64,000 nt of DNA from Actinoplanes xinjiangensis (GTDB lineage Bacteria; Actinomycetota; Actinomycetes; Mycobacteriales; Micromonosporaceae): contig NZ_QGGR01000006.1 of NCBI RefSeq assembly GCF_003148685.1, positions 248,001 through 312,000 on the forward strand, read 5' to 3'. Positions within the stretch are counted from its first letter, which is position 1, and every line of letters starts with the position of its first letter. Under the pieces are notes generated by a model. It worked only from the letters and a program-made list of their open reading frames with translations. It ran no database searches and had not been told where the DNA came from. This document shows positions 1 through 17,559 of the stretch, piece by piece. Made by a program: the position numbers and the translations under genes.

Positions 1-438
<438 letters not shown>

Positions 439-468
439 TCACGTCGGGCGGTGATCGAGAAAGACTAG

Positions 469-4415
<3,947 letters not shown>

Positions 4416-4442
4416 GGGGGAGACTCCTCGGGAACGGGGGTA

Positions 4443-4456
4443 TGGGAGCGCTCCCA
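4443..4456. promoter_or_regulatory. CebR-type operator (perfect 14-bp palindrome)
   Basis: TGGGAGCGCTCCCA is an exact palindrome and matches the known binding site of CebR, the LacI-family cello-oligosaccharide repressor of actinomycetes. It sits just upstream of the CBM2/Cip1-like gene. An identical site precedes the GH9 cellulase. No LacI-family gene lies in the window, so the repressor would be encoded elsewhere. Confidence 0.85.
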
Positions 4457-4509
4457 ATATAGATGCTCGTGCATGAACGCGGAACCGTGCCGGGTACGGC
4501 TCCCGGCCC

Positions 4510-5490
4510 TCAGGGGCGGGGCAGCCGGCTCAGCGCCGCCGGGCCCCACCCGGTCGGGTCGTCGCCGGCCGGCACCATCGCCAGGCACTGCCAGAGCAGC
4601 AGGATGTCCAGCCAGTCCGCCTCCGCCGGGGTCAGCACCCGCTCGGATTCGTAGCCGGCGCGGAATTCCGCGTGCACCGCGGCCGGCACCGGCCCCCAGT
4701 CGTGATACCGGGTACCGAGCAGGACCGCCGCGCGGGCCAGGTCGACGATGCGGTGCTCGTGCCGGGCCTCCTCGAAGTCGAGGATCGCGGCGATCTCCCC
4801 GCGATGCCACAGGATGTTGGCCGAGCGGAAGTCGAAGTGGACGAGCTGCCGGGCAGACCGGTCGGCCGGCGCCGCGGCGACGAGCCCGCGCAGCGTGTCG
4901 CGGGCCGCCGGCGGCAGATGGCCCGCGGAGGAGTCCAGCCAGCCGGTGATCCGGTCGGCCAACGGCGGGAACGGTCCGGCGGCCCCGGGCAGCCGGCCGG
5001 CATCCGGATACGCCGCCAGCTCCTGCTGCAACCGGGCCAGCACGGCCCCGGCCGCCCGCACCTGCCCGGAATCGGCGGTGTCGAGGAGGCCGCCCACGAT
5101 CTCCCGCTGCACGCCGATGGAGACCCCGTCGACCTCGATCTGCAGGCGCCCGTCCCGCGCCGCAACCGGCGCCGACACCGGCAGCCCCCGCTCGTGGAGC
5201 CAGCTGGTGAGCCGTGCCGTCTCCGCCAGGTGGGGGAAGATCCCGGGCACCACCGACCACTTCGCGAGCAGCCGCCCGGACGGCGTGGCGACCCAGGCCA
5301 GCGCGTTGCCGGCACTCATCACGATCCGCTCGCAGGAGTCGATGCGAACGCCCCAGTGCTTGTCCAGCGTGCCGGCGACCCAGCGGCCGGCCGCCGCTCC
5401 GTCGCTGAAACCGAACCGGCTGCCTAGCGTGTGACCGGGCTCCCGGGACTCCCACAGCATCTCCAGCACCGGCGCCTGCGATTCGACCAT
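4510..5490 (-). CDS. Aminoglycoside phosphotransferase-fold kinase
   Basis: A 326-residue protein of the APH/choline-kinase superfamily. The catalytic loop reads VHFDFRSANILW (about residue 230) and the metal-binding motif ILDFEEA follows about 15 residues later; both are diagnostic of the protein-kinase-like fold. The N-terminal lobe contains the nucleotide-pocket lysine in GRLLAKWSVV. Members phosphorylate antibiotics, homoserine, fructosamine or other small molecules, and the substrate cannot be told from sequence. The ATG at 5490 is preferred over an in-frame start 27 nt upstream. The gene stands alone upstream of the Cip1-like gene and shows no clear link to it. Confidence 0.8.
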   Translation of the reverse strand: MVESQAPVLEMLWESREPGHTLGSRFGFSDGAAAGRWVAGTLDKHWGVRIDSCERIVMSAGNALAWVATPSGRLLAKWSVVPGIFPHLAETARLTSWLHERGLPVSAPVAARDGRLQIEVDGVSIGVQREIVGGLLDTADSGQVRAAGAVLARLQQELAAYPDAGRLPGAAGPFPPLADRITGWLDSSAGHLPPAARDTLRGLVAAAPADRSARQLVHFDFRSANILWHRGEIAAILDFEEARHEHRIVDLARAAVLLGTRYHDWGPVPAAVHAEFRAGYESERVLTPAEADWLDILLLWQCLAMVPAGDDPTGWGPAALSRLPRP

Positions 5491-5571
5491 GCGGCGAATC
5501 CCACCACAGCACCGCAACCCCCGGCCGCCCGGCGCGATCAGGCGGCCGCTGCCGCGCTGCTCATCGTCCTG

Positions 5572-5769
5572 TCAGTCGTCGAACTCGCCGTTCTTCGCCC
5601 TGCCGATGAAGGCCTCCCATCCGGAGCGGGTGAAGGTGAGCGCCGGACCGTTCGGATCCTTGCTGTCCCGCACGGCGACGATGCCGGGCAGATTGTCAGC
5701 GACCTCGACGCAGTTTCCGGACGATCCCGAACGGGTGCTCTTACGCCATTTCGCACGAGACAGGTCCAT
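5572..5769 (-). CDS. DUF397 protein
   Basis: A 65-residue protein with the DUF397 hallmarks: WRKSTRSGSSGNCVEVA near the N-terminus, then VAVRDSKDPNGPALTFTRSGWEAF. In actinomycetes DUF397 proteins nearly always sit just downstream of an XRE/DUF5753 regulator and are thought to modulate it, as in WhiJ- or AbaA-like modules of Streptomyces development. Here it follows the XRE gene by 16 bp and is surely cotranscribed with it. Confidence 0.9.
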   Translation of the reverse strand: MDLSRAKWRKSTRSGSSGNCVEVADNLPGIVAVRDSKDPNGPALTFTRSGWEAFIGRAKNGEFDD

Positions 5770-5785
5770 ACCCGCGCCCTCCTTG

Positions 5786-6661
5786 CTACGTCGCCAGGTC
5801 CTCAGAGATCTTGCCGAGCGTAGCCCGTGACTCTCTCGGACCGAGCGACAGCGCTTGCAGTTGCTCGTATGCGGCAGCGTAGGCGGAGATCTCACCCGGC
5901 CGCTCCAGATATAGCGCGCCGGTGAGGGTGTCGACGTACACCATCCGGTCCTCTGCGGCGTCGGGATACGGCTCGGGCAGCGGCGGGAAGTCGAGGATGA
6001 CGAAGCTGCCGTCGAAACCGACGCCGGCCGCATACGGAAGCACGAGCACCTGGATGTTGCTCAGCTCCGACTGCTTGATGAGTCGATCGATCTGCGCCTT
6101 CATGACCGCAGGCCCGCCCACGAGACGCCGCACCGCTCCTTCGTCGAGTACGACACGCAACAGTGGCGGGTCGTCGGAGGTGAGGATCGCTTGTCGTTCC
6201 ATCCTCAGGGCGACCTGTTTGTCGACCTCGTCAGGTCGCATCGGCACCGGTGCGCCCTCGAATGCCGCTCGCGCATACTCCTCGGTCTGAAGCAGGCCGG
6301 GGATCATCTGACATTCGTAACTGCGAATGACCGACGCCTCGGATTCCATGCCGACGAACGTGGTGAACCAGTCCGGCAGGACATCGTTGTATCGCTGCCA
6401 CCAGCCGCGCTGCTTGGCCTGCCGAGCCACTGCGATGACCGCCTCGGCTTGATCGCCGTCCACCCCGTACACGTTCAGGAGCGCCCGTACGTCGTTGGGA
6501 TGCGGCCGGACCTCGGCGTTCTCGATCCGCGAGAGCCAACTGGCGTCGTGGTCCACGCGCCGAGCGGCATCGGCCGCCGACAGGCCGGCGGTTGCCCGAA
6601 GTTGTTTGAGCGTGAGAGCGAGGCGCCGCCTGCGGACAGTGGGGCTCTGACGTTGAGTCAC
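5786..6661 (-). CDS. XRE-family regulator with DUF5753
   Basis: A 291-residue DNA-binding protein. The helix-turn-helix occupies about residues 10-65 (LRATAGLSAADAARRVDHDASWLSRIENAE), and a DUF5753 domain fills the rest, including the typical SYECQMIPGLLQTEEYARA. An upstream ATG at 6670 abuts GGGAAG with no spacer, whereas the GTG at 6661 has a 9-nt spacer from the same motif, so I chose the GTG. It forms the usual operon with the DUF397 gene and diverges from two small genes. A perfect dyad upstream (6734-6758) is its likely operator. Such pairs act in morphological development or specialised metabolism. Confidence 0.9.
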   Translation of the reverse strand: MTQRQSPTVRRRRLALTLKQLRATAGLSAADAARRVDHDASWLSRIENAEVRPHPNDVRALLNVYGVDGDQAEAVIAVARQAKQRGWWQRYNDVLPDWFTTFVGMESEASVIRSYECQMIPGLLQTEEYARAAFEGAPVPMRPDEVDKQVALRMERQAILTSDDPPLLRVVLDEGAVRRLVGGPAVMKAQIDRLIKQSELSNIQVLVLPYAAGVGFDGSFVILDFPPLPEPYPDAAEDRMVYVDTLTGALYLERPGEISAYAAAYEQLQALSLGPRESRATLGKISEDLAT

Positions 6662-6733
6662 GCAATGCATCTTCCCGTTCAAACCGAATGCAGACAACAT
6701 GACAGAGATTCGCAATACGCGTTTCCGCGAAAG

Positions 6734-6758
6734 TGTAATCCGCATGTTGCGGATTACA
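6734..6758. promoter_or_regulatory. 11-bp inverted repeat, likely operator of the XRE regulator
   Basis: TGTAATCCGCA and TGCGGATTACA form perfect 11-bp arms around a TGT spacer. The site is in the promoter region between the XRE gene and the divergent small genes, in locally AT-richer DNA. Autoregulation is inferred from position only. Confidence 0.6.
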
Positions 6759-6856
6759 TGTCCCCGTGCGACGGTGAGCCGAGGGGGTGCGGTGGTTGTG
6801 GATCCCGTGCTGTGGCAGCCGCACCCCTCCTGGCCCGTCACGCGGAAGGAGTGGCC

Positions 6857-7108
6857 ATGCGAAGGCGACGGCATCGGCCGGTGCGTATGTGGCTCAAGCC
6901 CTGGAAGAGACGGTGCTCCTGCGGTTGGGGGTGGTTCCCCTGCCCGGACACCGTGACCAACGCCTGCCCGGCGGTCATCGACTCACTGGGTCTACCGCAC
7001 GTCGATCCAGCCTGGAACGGGCCGGCGGCTCGCTACGCCCTCGCTCCCAGAAGTGACCAGCCGCCCCTGATGACGCGAGGTCAGCGGTGGCGCAGCCGTC
7101 ACCGGTGA
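6857..7108 (+). CDS. Small Arg/Trp/Cys-rich protein beside the XRE/DUF397 pair
   Basis: An 83-residue protein with a strongly basic start (MRRRRHRPVRMWLKPWKRR), then CSCGWGWFPCPD and a further cysteine at TNAC. The closely spaced cysteines could bind a metal, but no named domain is recognised. AAGGAG lies 6 nt before the ATG. Small proteins like this commonly diverge from XRE/DUF5753-DUF397 operons in Micromonosporaceae, to my knowledge. The 3' end overlaps the next gene by 22 bp. Function unknown. Confidence 0.6.
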   Translation: MRRRRHRPVRMWLKPWKRRCSCGWGWFPCPDTVTNACPAVIDSLGLPHVDPAWNGPAARYALAPRSDQPPLMTRGQRWRSRHR

Positions 7109-7317
7109 CGGTCCATACCCCGCACCGTCCGTCGTGGGATTGCCTGGTATGCCACGAGCCCTGGCCCTGCGACCCGGCGCGCGACGAGCTGAGAGCCGAC
7201 CACGACCACGTGCAGGTGGCCGTCTACATGTGGCAACAGCTCGAAGACGCGGTGCACGATCTTCCGCCGGCCCCGGCCGTCGTGTTCTTCGAGCGGTTCA
7301 TCAAATGGACCGGCTGA
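7087..7317 (+). CDS. Small protein with CxxC...C motif
   Basis: A 76-residue protein starting at GTG. The N-terminal part carries HRPSWDCLVCHEPWPCDPARDEL, a C-x2-C-x5-C arrangement that could hold a metal, followed by a helical part (VQVAVYMWQQLEDAVHDLP) ending VFFERFIKWTG. I recognise it as a recurrent companion of the preceding small gene but cannot name a family. It overlaps that gene by 22 bp and probably shares its promoter and operator. Confidence 0.6.
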   Translation: MAQPSPVTVHTPHRPSWDCLVCHEPWPCDPARDELRADHDHVQVAVYMWQQLEDAVHDLPPAPAVVFFERFIKWTG

Positions 7318-7331
7318 ACGACTCGCGTCGC

Positions 7332-7931
7332 TCAGTAGAGAGTGATCATCAAATCCAGGCCCCGGGCGGCGACGGTACGGCAATGGTCCGCCCAGGTGCG
7401 CAGGTCGCGCAGGTTGCGGGTGAAGCTCTCGTCGTCGTCCTCGTCGCGGTGGACCTTGTAGACGCCGATCTCGGCCATCTCCGCCACGGAGAACCCGCGC
7501 CGCGCCGCGACGACGTCGAGTTCGTCGATCAGCCGTACCGCGTCGGTCAGTTGCGCCGCCGTGGAGCACCGCCATGTGACGCCCTGACCGCTCCTGGCAT
7601 GGTCGGCGAAGACCTCCGCTCCGAAGACCGCCCGGTGGGCCCGGGTCTGTTCGGCCTGCCGCCGGGTCCGGTCGGCGCGGTAGGCGGCCGGGTCCAGCAG
7701 ATACCCGGCCTGCTCGTGATTCCTGCCCGGGAAGAAGTCATGGGTGAGCCGCGTGCCCTCCGGCAGGACGGCGAGCAGCTGCCGGGTGATCTCCGGCAGC
7801 TGCTCGCCCGGCCACGGGCCGCAGAACGGTGGCTGGTCCTCGACGATCGCCCACAGGTCCGGATCGGCGCGGATCCGGCGCATCGGCTCGTTGTCCAGCC
7901 GGACGGTCAGGCACGCGAAGTCGAGTCCCAT
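7332..7931 (-). CDS. Conserved protein, possibly DUF1877-like
   Basis: A 199-residue soluble protein with no signal peptide. Its layout (MGLDFACLTV start, dpelW segment, then AVRLIDELDVVAARRGFSVAEMAEIGVYKV and a C-terminal helix before GLDLMITLY) weakly resembles the DUF1877 (YfbM) family. The similarity is by eye and not secure. It ends 14 bp from the convergent small gene and sits 7 bp downstream of the emfourin-like lipoprotein, so the two may be cotranscribed. Function unknown. Confidence 0.75.
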   Translation of the reverse strand: MGLDFACLTVRLDNEPMRRIRADPDLWAIVEDQPPFCGPWPGEQLPEITRQLLAVLPEGTRLTHDFFPGRNHEQAGYLLDPAAYRADRTRRQAEQTRAHRAVFGAEVFADHARSGQGVTWRCSTAAQLTDAVRLIDELDVVAARRGFSVAEMAEIGVYKVHRDEDDDESFTRNLRDLRTWADHCRTVAARGLDLMITLY

Positions 7932-7938
7932 GCGGCGG

Positions 7939-8487
7939 TCAGCCCTTGAGCAGCTCGGCGCCGATGGCGAGGATGCGGTCGATGGGGGCGCCGTGCGGCT
8001 GGCCGCAGTCGTGCACGGTCACGGTCGACGAGGGGGTCGCCACCTCGTACTCGAAGCCGTCGTTGCATGTCGGGGCCTCGGGAAGCGCCGCCTTGCCGCT
8101 GAACTCCGGTGTGGTGACCAGGCGGCGCAGCTCGTCGACGGTGGCGGCCGGCACGGTGACCTTCACCGCCGCCCGGTCCCGGGTCGTCACGGTCGCCGAA
8201 CCGTTCGCCGCGATCTCCGCACGGTCGTCGACTCCGGCGAAACCGCCCCGGCGGCTGATCGTCAGCGGAAAGGCCGCCGACGATGCCGCGGTGGCCGTGG
8301 AAGAGGCCGAGGCGGACGCCGAGGGAGCCGTCGCCGAAGGCGACGCCGGCCCGGACGGGGCGGAAGGCGATGCCGGCCCGGCCGTGGCTGGTGACGACGG
8401 CGTGGAATCCGGGCTGTCGGCGCCGCATCCGGTCAGGCCGGCGAGCAGCAGGGTGGCCAGGACGATCGACGTGTATGACTTCGGCAA
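7939..8487 (-). CDS. Lipoprotein with emfourin-like protease-inhibitor domain
   Basis: A 182-residue lipoprotein. The TTG at 8487 was preferred because AGAGG lies 7 nt upstream and the resulting start (MPKSYTSIVLATLLLAGLTGC) is a compact lipoprotein signal with lipobox LTGC. A Ser/Ala/Pro linker follows. The last 110 residues contain SRRGGFAGVDDRAEI, VDELRRLVTTPEF and DGFEYEV, which look like emfourin, the small inhibitor of protealysin-type M4 metalloproteases. If correct, it would be an inhibitor tethered to the outer face of the membrane. The window also encodes a secreted M4 protease at 24665-26920. The family call is by pattern and needs a profile search. Confidence 0.7.
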   Translation of the reverse strand: MPKSYTSIVLATLLLAGLTGCGADSPDSTPSSPATAGPASPSAPSGPASPSATAPSASASASSTATAASSAAFPLTISRRGGFAGVDDRAEIAANGSATVTTRDRAAVKVTVPAATVDELRRLVTTPEFSGKAALPEAPTCNDGFEYEVATPSSTVTVHDCGQPHGAPIDRILAIGAELLKG

Positions 8488-8646
8488 CGGGTTTCCTCTG
8501 TTCGCGGACGGCATCGGCAATGGTAATTGCCCGCGGATCGGCAGCTTCCACCCATGGCAACCACAGGCTCAGCACAGCTGTGGTGGGGACTCTTCGCCAC
8601 AGGTGTGCCGGCGTCCGGCCGGCCGCGCCGACCCGAGGAGAAGTCC

Positions 8647-9339
8647 GTGAAGAAGATCGGTGTGCTGGCCGCAGGTGCTCTCGCGGCCGGTGGCCTGGCC
8701 CTCGGCGGTGCCGCGGTGGCCAACGCCGCCCCGGCGACCCCCACGCCGAGCGCGTCGGCCGACGGGCCTGGCGGCAAGGCGGACCGGCCCGGCGGCAAGG
8801 CGGACCGGCCAGGCGGAAAAGGTCACGGTGCCGGCGGAAACGGCCGGCACGGCGGCGGTACGGCGGTGACCGGCGACGAGGCGGCGAAGGTGACCGCGGC
8901 GGTGACCGCCAAGGACGCGTCGGTCACGGTGTCCCGGGTGGTCAAGGGTGCCGACGGTGCGTATCACGTATTCGGGACCAAGGGCGGCGAGCGGGTGCAC
9001 TTCGCGGTGAGCGCCGATCTCACGACCGTGACGGAGGGCAAGGCCGGCGGGGGTCGAGGCCACGGCAGGCCCGGCGGCGGTACGGCGGTGACCGGCGACG
9101 AGGCGGCGAAGGTGACCGCGGCGGTGACCGGCAAGGACGCGTCGGTCACGGTGTCCCGGGTGGTCAAGGGTGCCGACGGTGCGTATCACGTATTCGGGAC
9201 CAAGGGCGGCGAGCGGGTGCACTTCGCGGTGAGCGCCGACCTCACGACCGTCACCGAGGGTAAGGCCGGGCGTGGCGGCGGCTTCGGGCCGAAGCGCGAG
9301 GGCCAGCGCCCCACGCCGTCGCCGAGCAAGACCAGCTGA
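8647..9339 (+). CDS. Secreted protein with two near-identical PepSY-like domains
   Basis: A 230-residue exported protein. GTG at 8647 follows GGAGAAG; residues 1-28 form a signal peptide ending ANA-A. A Gly/Lys-rich low-complexity stretch with GGKADRP repeats follows. Then come two almost identical 57-residue units, each running TGDEAAKVTAAVT to FAVSADLTTVTEG, separated by a Gly-rich spacer. Each unit resembles a PepSY-type domain (helix with EAA, then strands ending in a tyrosine/His-Val-Phe pair). PepSY domains often inhibit or chaperone proteases or act at the cell surface. The role here is unknown. It diverges from the emfourin-like lipoprotein. Confidence 0.85.
   Translation: MKKIGVLAAGALAAGGLALGGAAVANAAPATPTPSASADGPGGKADRPGGKADRPGGKGHGAGGNGRHGGGTAVTGDEAAKVTAAVTAKDASVTVSRVVKGADGAYHVFGTKGGERVHFAVSADLTTVTEGKAGGGRGHGRPGGGTAVTGDEAAKVTAAVTGKDASVTVSRVVKGADGAYHVFGTKGGERVHFAVSADLTTVTEGKAGRGGGFGPKREGQRPTPSPSKTS
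8851..9269 (+). repeat. 222-bp-period tandem duplication inside the PepSY-like gene
   Basis: The segment 8851-9047 recurs at 9073-9269 with only a few mismatches over about 197 bp. Synonymous sites are almost unchanged, so the duplication is recent or kept uniform by gene conversion. Confidence 0.95.
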
Positions 9340-9400
9340 CCCGGCGGTTGATTAAGCCGAGCAACACCGGCGGACCCGGCTGGCCCGGCCGACCCTGCTG

Positions 9401-9427
9401 AGTCGGCTGAATCGGCTGAGTCGGCTG
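9401..9427. repeat. Three 9-bp direct repeats
   Basis: AGTCGGCTG, AATCGGCTG and AGTCGGCTG lie head to tail in the gap between the PepSY-like gene and the Fic operon. No function is evident. Confidence 0.7.
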
Positions 9428-9475
9428 ATCGCAAGGGTAGGCTGACCGGCTCACGTGTGAAGGAGCCGAGTACCG

Positions 9476-9508
9476 ATGGTGACAGTCCGCCTGCCCGATG
9501 CGCCGTGA
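9476..9508 (+). CDS. Possible 10-codon leader ORF
   Basis: AAGGAG at 9460-9465 is 10 nt before an ATG that opens MVTVRLPDAP and stops at a TGA overlapping the GTG (9505) of the next gene as GTGA. This would give translational coupling. It is very short, and an alternative is that the next gene simply starts at GTG 9457, which lacks a ribosome-binding site. Confidence 0.25.
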   Translation: MVTVRLPDAP

Positions 9509-10129
9509 CCGGCGCGCTGCCGTATCCGTCCGAGTTCAGGTGGGCGGATGTCGACCCGGCCGGCCGGACCTTCGACCGTGACACGGTGCCGAAGGTGGTG
9601 GCCGCGCTGGTCGGCAGTGCCGACGGGCTTGCGGCGCACCTGCTTCTGGCGACGGTGACAGCCGGGCTCGCCGAGCGGTACGGGTCGTGGACGGTCGGCT
9701 GGCGCTGGTCGTCGGGGGAGGACTCCGGCGGCCCGGTCACCGCCTGGTGCTGCCAGACGCATTCGGTGACCACACCGGAGGCGACCGCCGCCACGATCAC
9801 CGCCGCACTGCTGGAGTGGCACGACTGGCTGACCGACATGGCGCAGCGGTTCGGCCGTTTCCTGCCGCTGCCCGCGGACGATCTGGACGGCTGGGAACGC
9901 GCGGTCGCCCACCTGATCACCGCGGTGGGGGAGAGCACCCGGTACGACTCCAGCTGGTACGACTGCTGCGAAACGGTGCTGGGCTGGTTCCTGGAGGCGG
10001 CCGGCATCGAGGAGTCACGACGCGCGGACCTGATCATGTACGCGGTCGGCGGCCGTTTCACCAGCTGGACCGATCCGCCACGCGAGTCGGTCCGGGCGGC
10101 CGCCGAGGATCTGGCGATCCGGATAGCCG

Positions 10130-10143
<14 letters not shown>
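9505..10143 (+). CDS. Protein of unknown function upstream of and overlapping a Fic gene
   Basis: A 212-residue soluble protein, rich in Trp and Cys in its middle (TAWCCQTHSV, LEWHDWLTDM, SSWYDCCETVLGWFLEA), with no signal peptide or known motif. The GTG at 9505 overlaps the stop of a possible leader ORF; an in-frame GTG at 9457 is an alternative. The 3' end overlaps the Fic gene by 14 bp, so the two are an operon. A partner or antitoxin role is possible. The segment TAVGES resembles, but does not match, the Fic-inhibitory (S/T)xxxE(G/N) motif. Confidence 0.6.
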
Positions 10144-15445
<5,302 letters not shown>

Positions 15446-15469
<24 letters not shown>

Positions 15470-16072
15470 CCCGACCTCGACGGTGGTGGTGATGCGGACC
15501 AGCGACGGGGAGCGTGGCGCCGAGCCGAAGCCGAACCGGACCGGCGGATCGACCGGTGCGAGACGGCCGAGGTCGGTGCCGTCGAAGACCGCGGTGGCCG
15601 TGGTGACGTGGTGCAGGTCGCGGACGGCGTACCACTCGCGGCGGCCGTTACCGGCGCTGCCGTACGTGCGGACACCCCGCAGGAGCCGGGCGGGCGGGTC
15701 GATCAGCCGCACCCACAGCAGATGCCGGGCCAGGGCCGCCGGGACCGCGTGCAGCAGCCGGCCCAGCACGCCCCGGCCACCGGTGGTGAACCGCAGGTGC
15801 AGCGGCCCGGCCGTCACCGTCCACGCGGCCGGGGACCGGTCGACGGTGATCGGCACCACGCGTACCTCGTCGAAGGTGTAGGTCCGGGCGACGAACCGGG
15901 CCAGCTCCGCGGTCTCCGCCAGCAGCAGGCGATGACCACCGGGCTGCTCGACCATGACGTCGGTGACCGGCCCGAACGGTGAGCCCGGCCAGTGCCCGAC
16001 CACTAGGCGGGTGCCGCCGGTCGTGCCCAGCCCGGCGATCCATCCGTCGAAACGCAAGTGCACGTGATCCAT
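15446..16072 (-). CDS. Conserved actinobacterial protein of unknown function
   Basis: A 208-residue protein (MDHVHLRFDGWIAGLGTT start) with alternating strands, including WPGSPFGPVTDVMVEQPGGHRLL and a later region WVRLIDPPARLLRGVRTYG. No signal peptide or transmembrane segment is visible and I know no domain name. It diverges from the SRPBCC gene with a 33-bp gap, and its end overlaps the PIG-V-like gene by 24 bp. It may be functionally paired with the SRPBCC protein. Confidence 0.7.
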
Positions 16073-16105
16073 CCCGATGTCATACCCCGCGGTTAGCGTT
16101 ACCGC

Positions 16106-16579
16106 ATGACCCGATTCGTCGTCACCAGGGATGTGCGTGCCACCGCCACCGCCACGTGGGACACGCTCGTCGATTGGCCCCGGCACGGTGCGTGGGTGCC
16201 GCTGACCGTCCTGCGGGTGGAGAGCGAGCGGGCCGGCGGCGTCGGTGCCCGGTTCGTCGCCCGGACCGGGGTGGGGCCGCTGGCCTTCGACGACCCGATG
16301 ACCGTGGTGGCCTGGGAGCCACCGGGCGGCGACGACCCGGGCGACCGGCCCGGCCGGTGCGAGATCACCAAACACGGGCGGGTCGTGCACGGCGGCGCCG
16401 CGTTCTCGGTGACGCCGCTGCCCGGCCGCCGCTGCCGGGTGGAGTGGCTGGAGGACGTCACCGTCTCCCCGCGCCGCCTCACCCGCTACGCCGGGCCGCT
16501 GATCGCCCTCATCGGCCGGGCGGGTTTCGCCGCCACGCTGCGAGGCCTGGCCCGCGATGTGGAGGGGCGGCCGGCGTGA
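16106..16579 (+). CDS. SRPBCC (START-like) small-ligand-binding protein
   Basis: A 157-residue protein with the SRPBCC layout: an N-terminal strand (FVVTRDVRATATATWDTLVDW), a curved sheet with GVGARFVARTGVGPLAFDDPMTV, and a long C-terminal helix (LIGRAGFAATLRGLARDVE). Such proteins bind hydrophobic ligands or act as cyclase- or dehydratase-like enzymes. The start is only 33 bp from the divergent gene, so its mRNA may be nearly leaderless. Confidence 0.85.
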   Translation: MTRFVVTRDVRATATATWDTLVDWPRHGAWVPLTVLRVESERAGGVGARFVARTGVGPLAFDDPMTVVAWEPPGGDDPGDRPGRCEITKHGRVVHGGAAFSVTPLPGRRCRVEWLEDVTVSPRRLTRYAGPLIALIGRAGFAATLRGLARDVEGRPA

Positions 16580-16585
16580 CGGCGG

Positions 16586-17557
16586 TCAGTTCGCACCGGT
16601 GATGTCGATGCGCAGGGCGACCGGGAGGCCGTCCGCGTCGACGTCCAGGTGGACGAGGAAGAAGCCGTCACCCACCGAGGTCATCGCCATCAGGATGTCC
16701 GCGCCGGCGACCCGGATCACGCCGGCGTCGTGCTCGGAGGCCCGGACCGCCCGCATCACCTGCCAGTGATGCGAGTGCGGCCGGAAGTCGGCGGCGAAGC
16801 GCGGTGCGCCGGGCTCGTCGCGGCGGGCCTCCAGGGCCAGCGCCCGCTGGTAGGCGTCCTCGACGGGCAGGTCGAGCCAGCCGTACCGGACGTCGGCGGA
16901 GTCGTCGAGCCGGGGGACGCTGAACTCGGCGGCGATCAGGTCCTCGTCGCCGCCCCAGAGGACCAGATCGGCCAGGCCGTCCAGCGGCAGGACGTGTTCC
17001 CACGAGTTCAGCGCGCCGGCGTCGGCGAAGACGAAGCGGGCGTGATCGACCCCGAGCTCGCAGAACTCCCACGAGTCGGTGACCGGCTCGTTGCTGAAGG
17101 CGACCCGGATGGACTCCCAACCGGACTCACCGGGGACCGCGGTGACGGGCAGCGGCCGGTCGGCCGGGACCTCGATCGGCAGCACCGGGACGCCCATCAT
17201 CTTGAACTCCGGCTGCCGGGCCTCGACCGCGTGCCGCACCCGCTCCCGGTGCGGGACCTGCCGGTCGAACGCGCGCAGCTTCGCGTCGTGTCCCTGCTCG
17301 CGGCAGTGCTCGTCGAACATCGCGGTGACATCGGCGACGGCGTGGACGGGAATGTCGTACAACCGGGTGCCGGTCTGCCGGTCGAAGGAGTCCGCCGCCT
17401 CCTCGGCGTCCGGCCCCTCGATCGCGAAGTCGATCGCCGGGTGGTCCTCGTCGTCCGGCACCCGATCACCGGACCACATCTCCAGGTAGCCGCCGTCCGT
17501 GATCACCAGGTGCCCGGACGGGCACGTCACCTCGCCGAGTACCACTTCTGTCGCCAT
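16586..17557 (-). CDS. Hypothetical protein, acidic, 323 residues
   Basis: A 323-residue acidic soluble protein without signal peptide. The N-terminal part (GHLVITDGGYLEMWSGDRVPDDEDHPAIDF) and later blocks (DSWEFCELGVDHARFVFADAGALNSWEHV, HHWQVMRAVRASEHDAGVIRVAGADILMAMTSVGDGFFLVHLDV) are well formed but not assignable to a family I know. ATG at 17557 is used; a GTG two codons upstream is possible. It starts 2 bp from the end of the acyltransferase gene on the same strand, so cotranscription is likely. Confidence 0.75.
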   Translation of the reverse strand: MATEVVLGEVTCPSGHLVITDGGYLEMWSGDRVPDDEDHPAIDFAIEGPDAEEAADSFDRQTGTRLYDIPVHAVADVTAMFDEHCREQGHDAKLRAFDRQVPHRERVRHAVEARQPEFKMMGVPVLPIEVPADRPLPVTAVPGESGWESIRVAFSNEPVTDSWEFCELGVDHARFVFADAGALNSWEHVLPLDGLADLVLWGGDEDLIAAEFSVPRLDDSADVRYGWLDLPVEDAYQRALALEARRDEPGAPRFAADFRPHSHHWQVMRAVRASEHDAGVIRVAGADILMAMTSVGDGFFLVHLDVDADGLPVALRIDITGAN

Positions 17558-17559
17558 GG

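Noticed and set aside
8851..9269. Tandem repeats considered as a CRISPR array
   Set aside because: There are only two long coding copies with no regular spacers, so this is a domain duplication.
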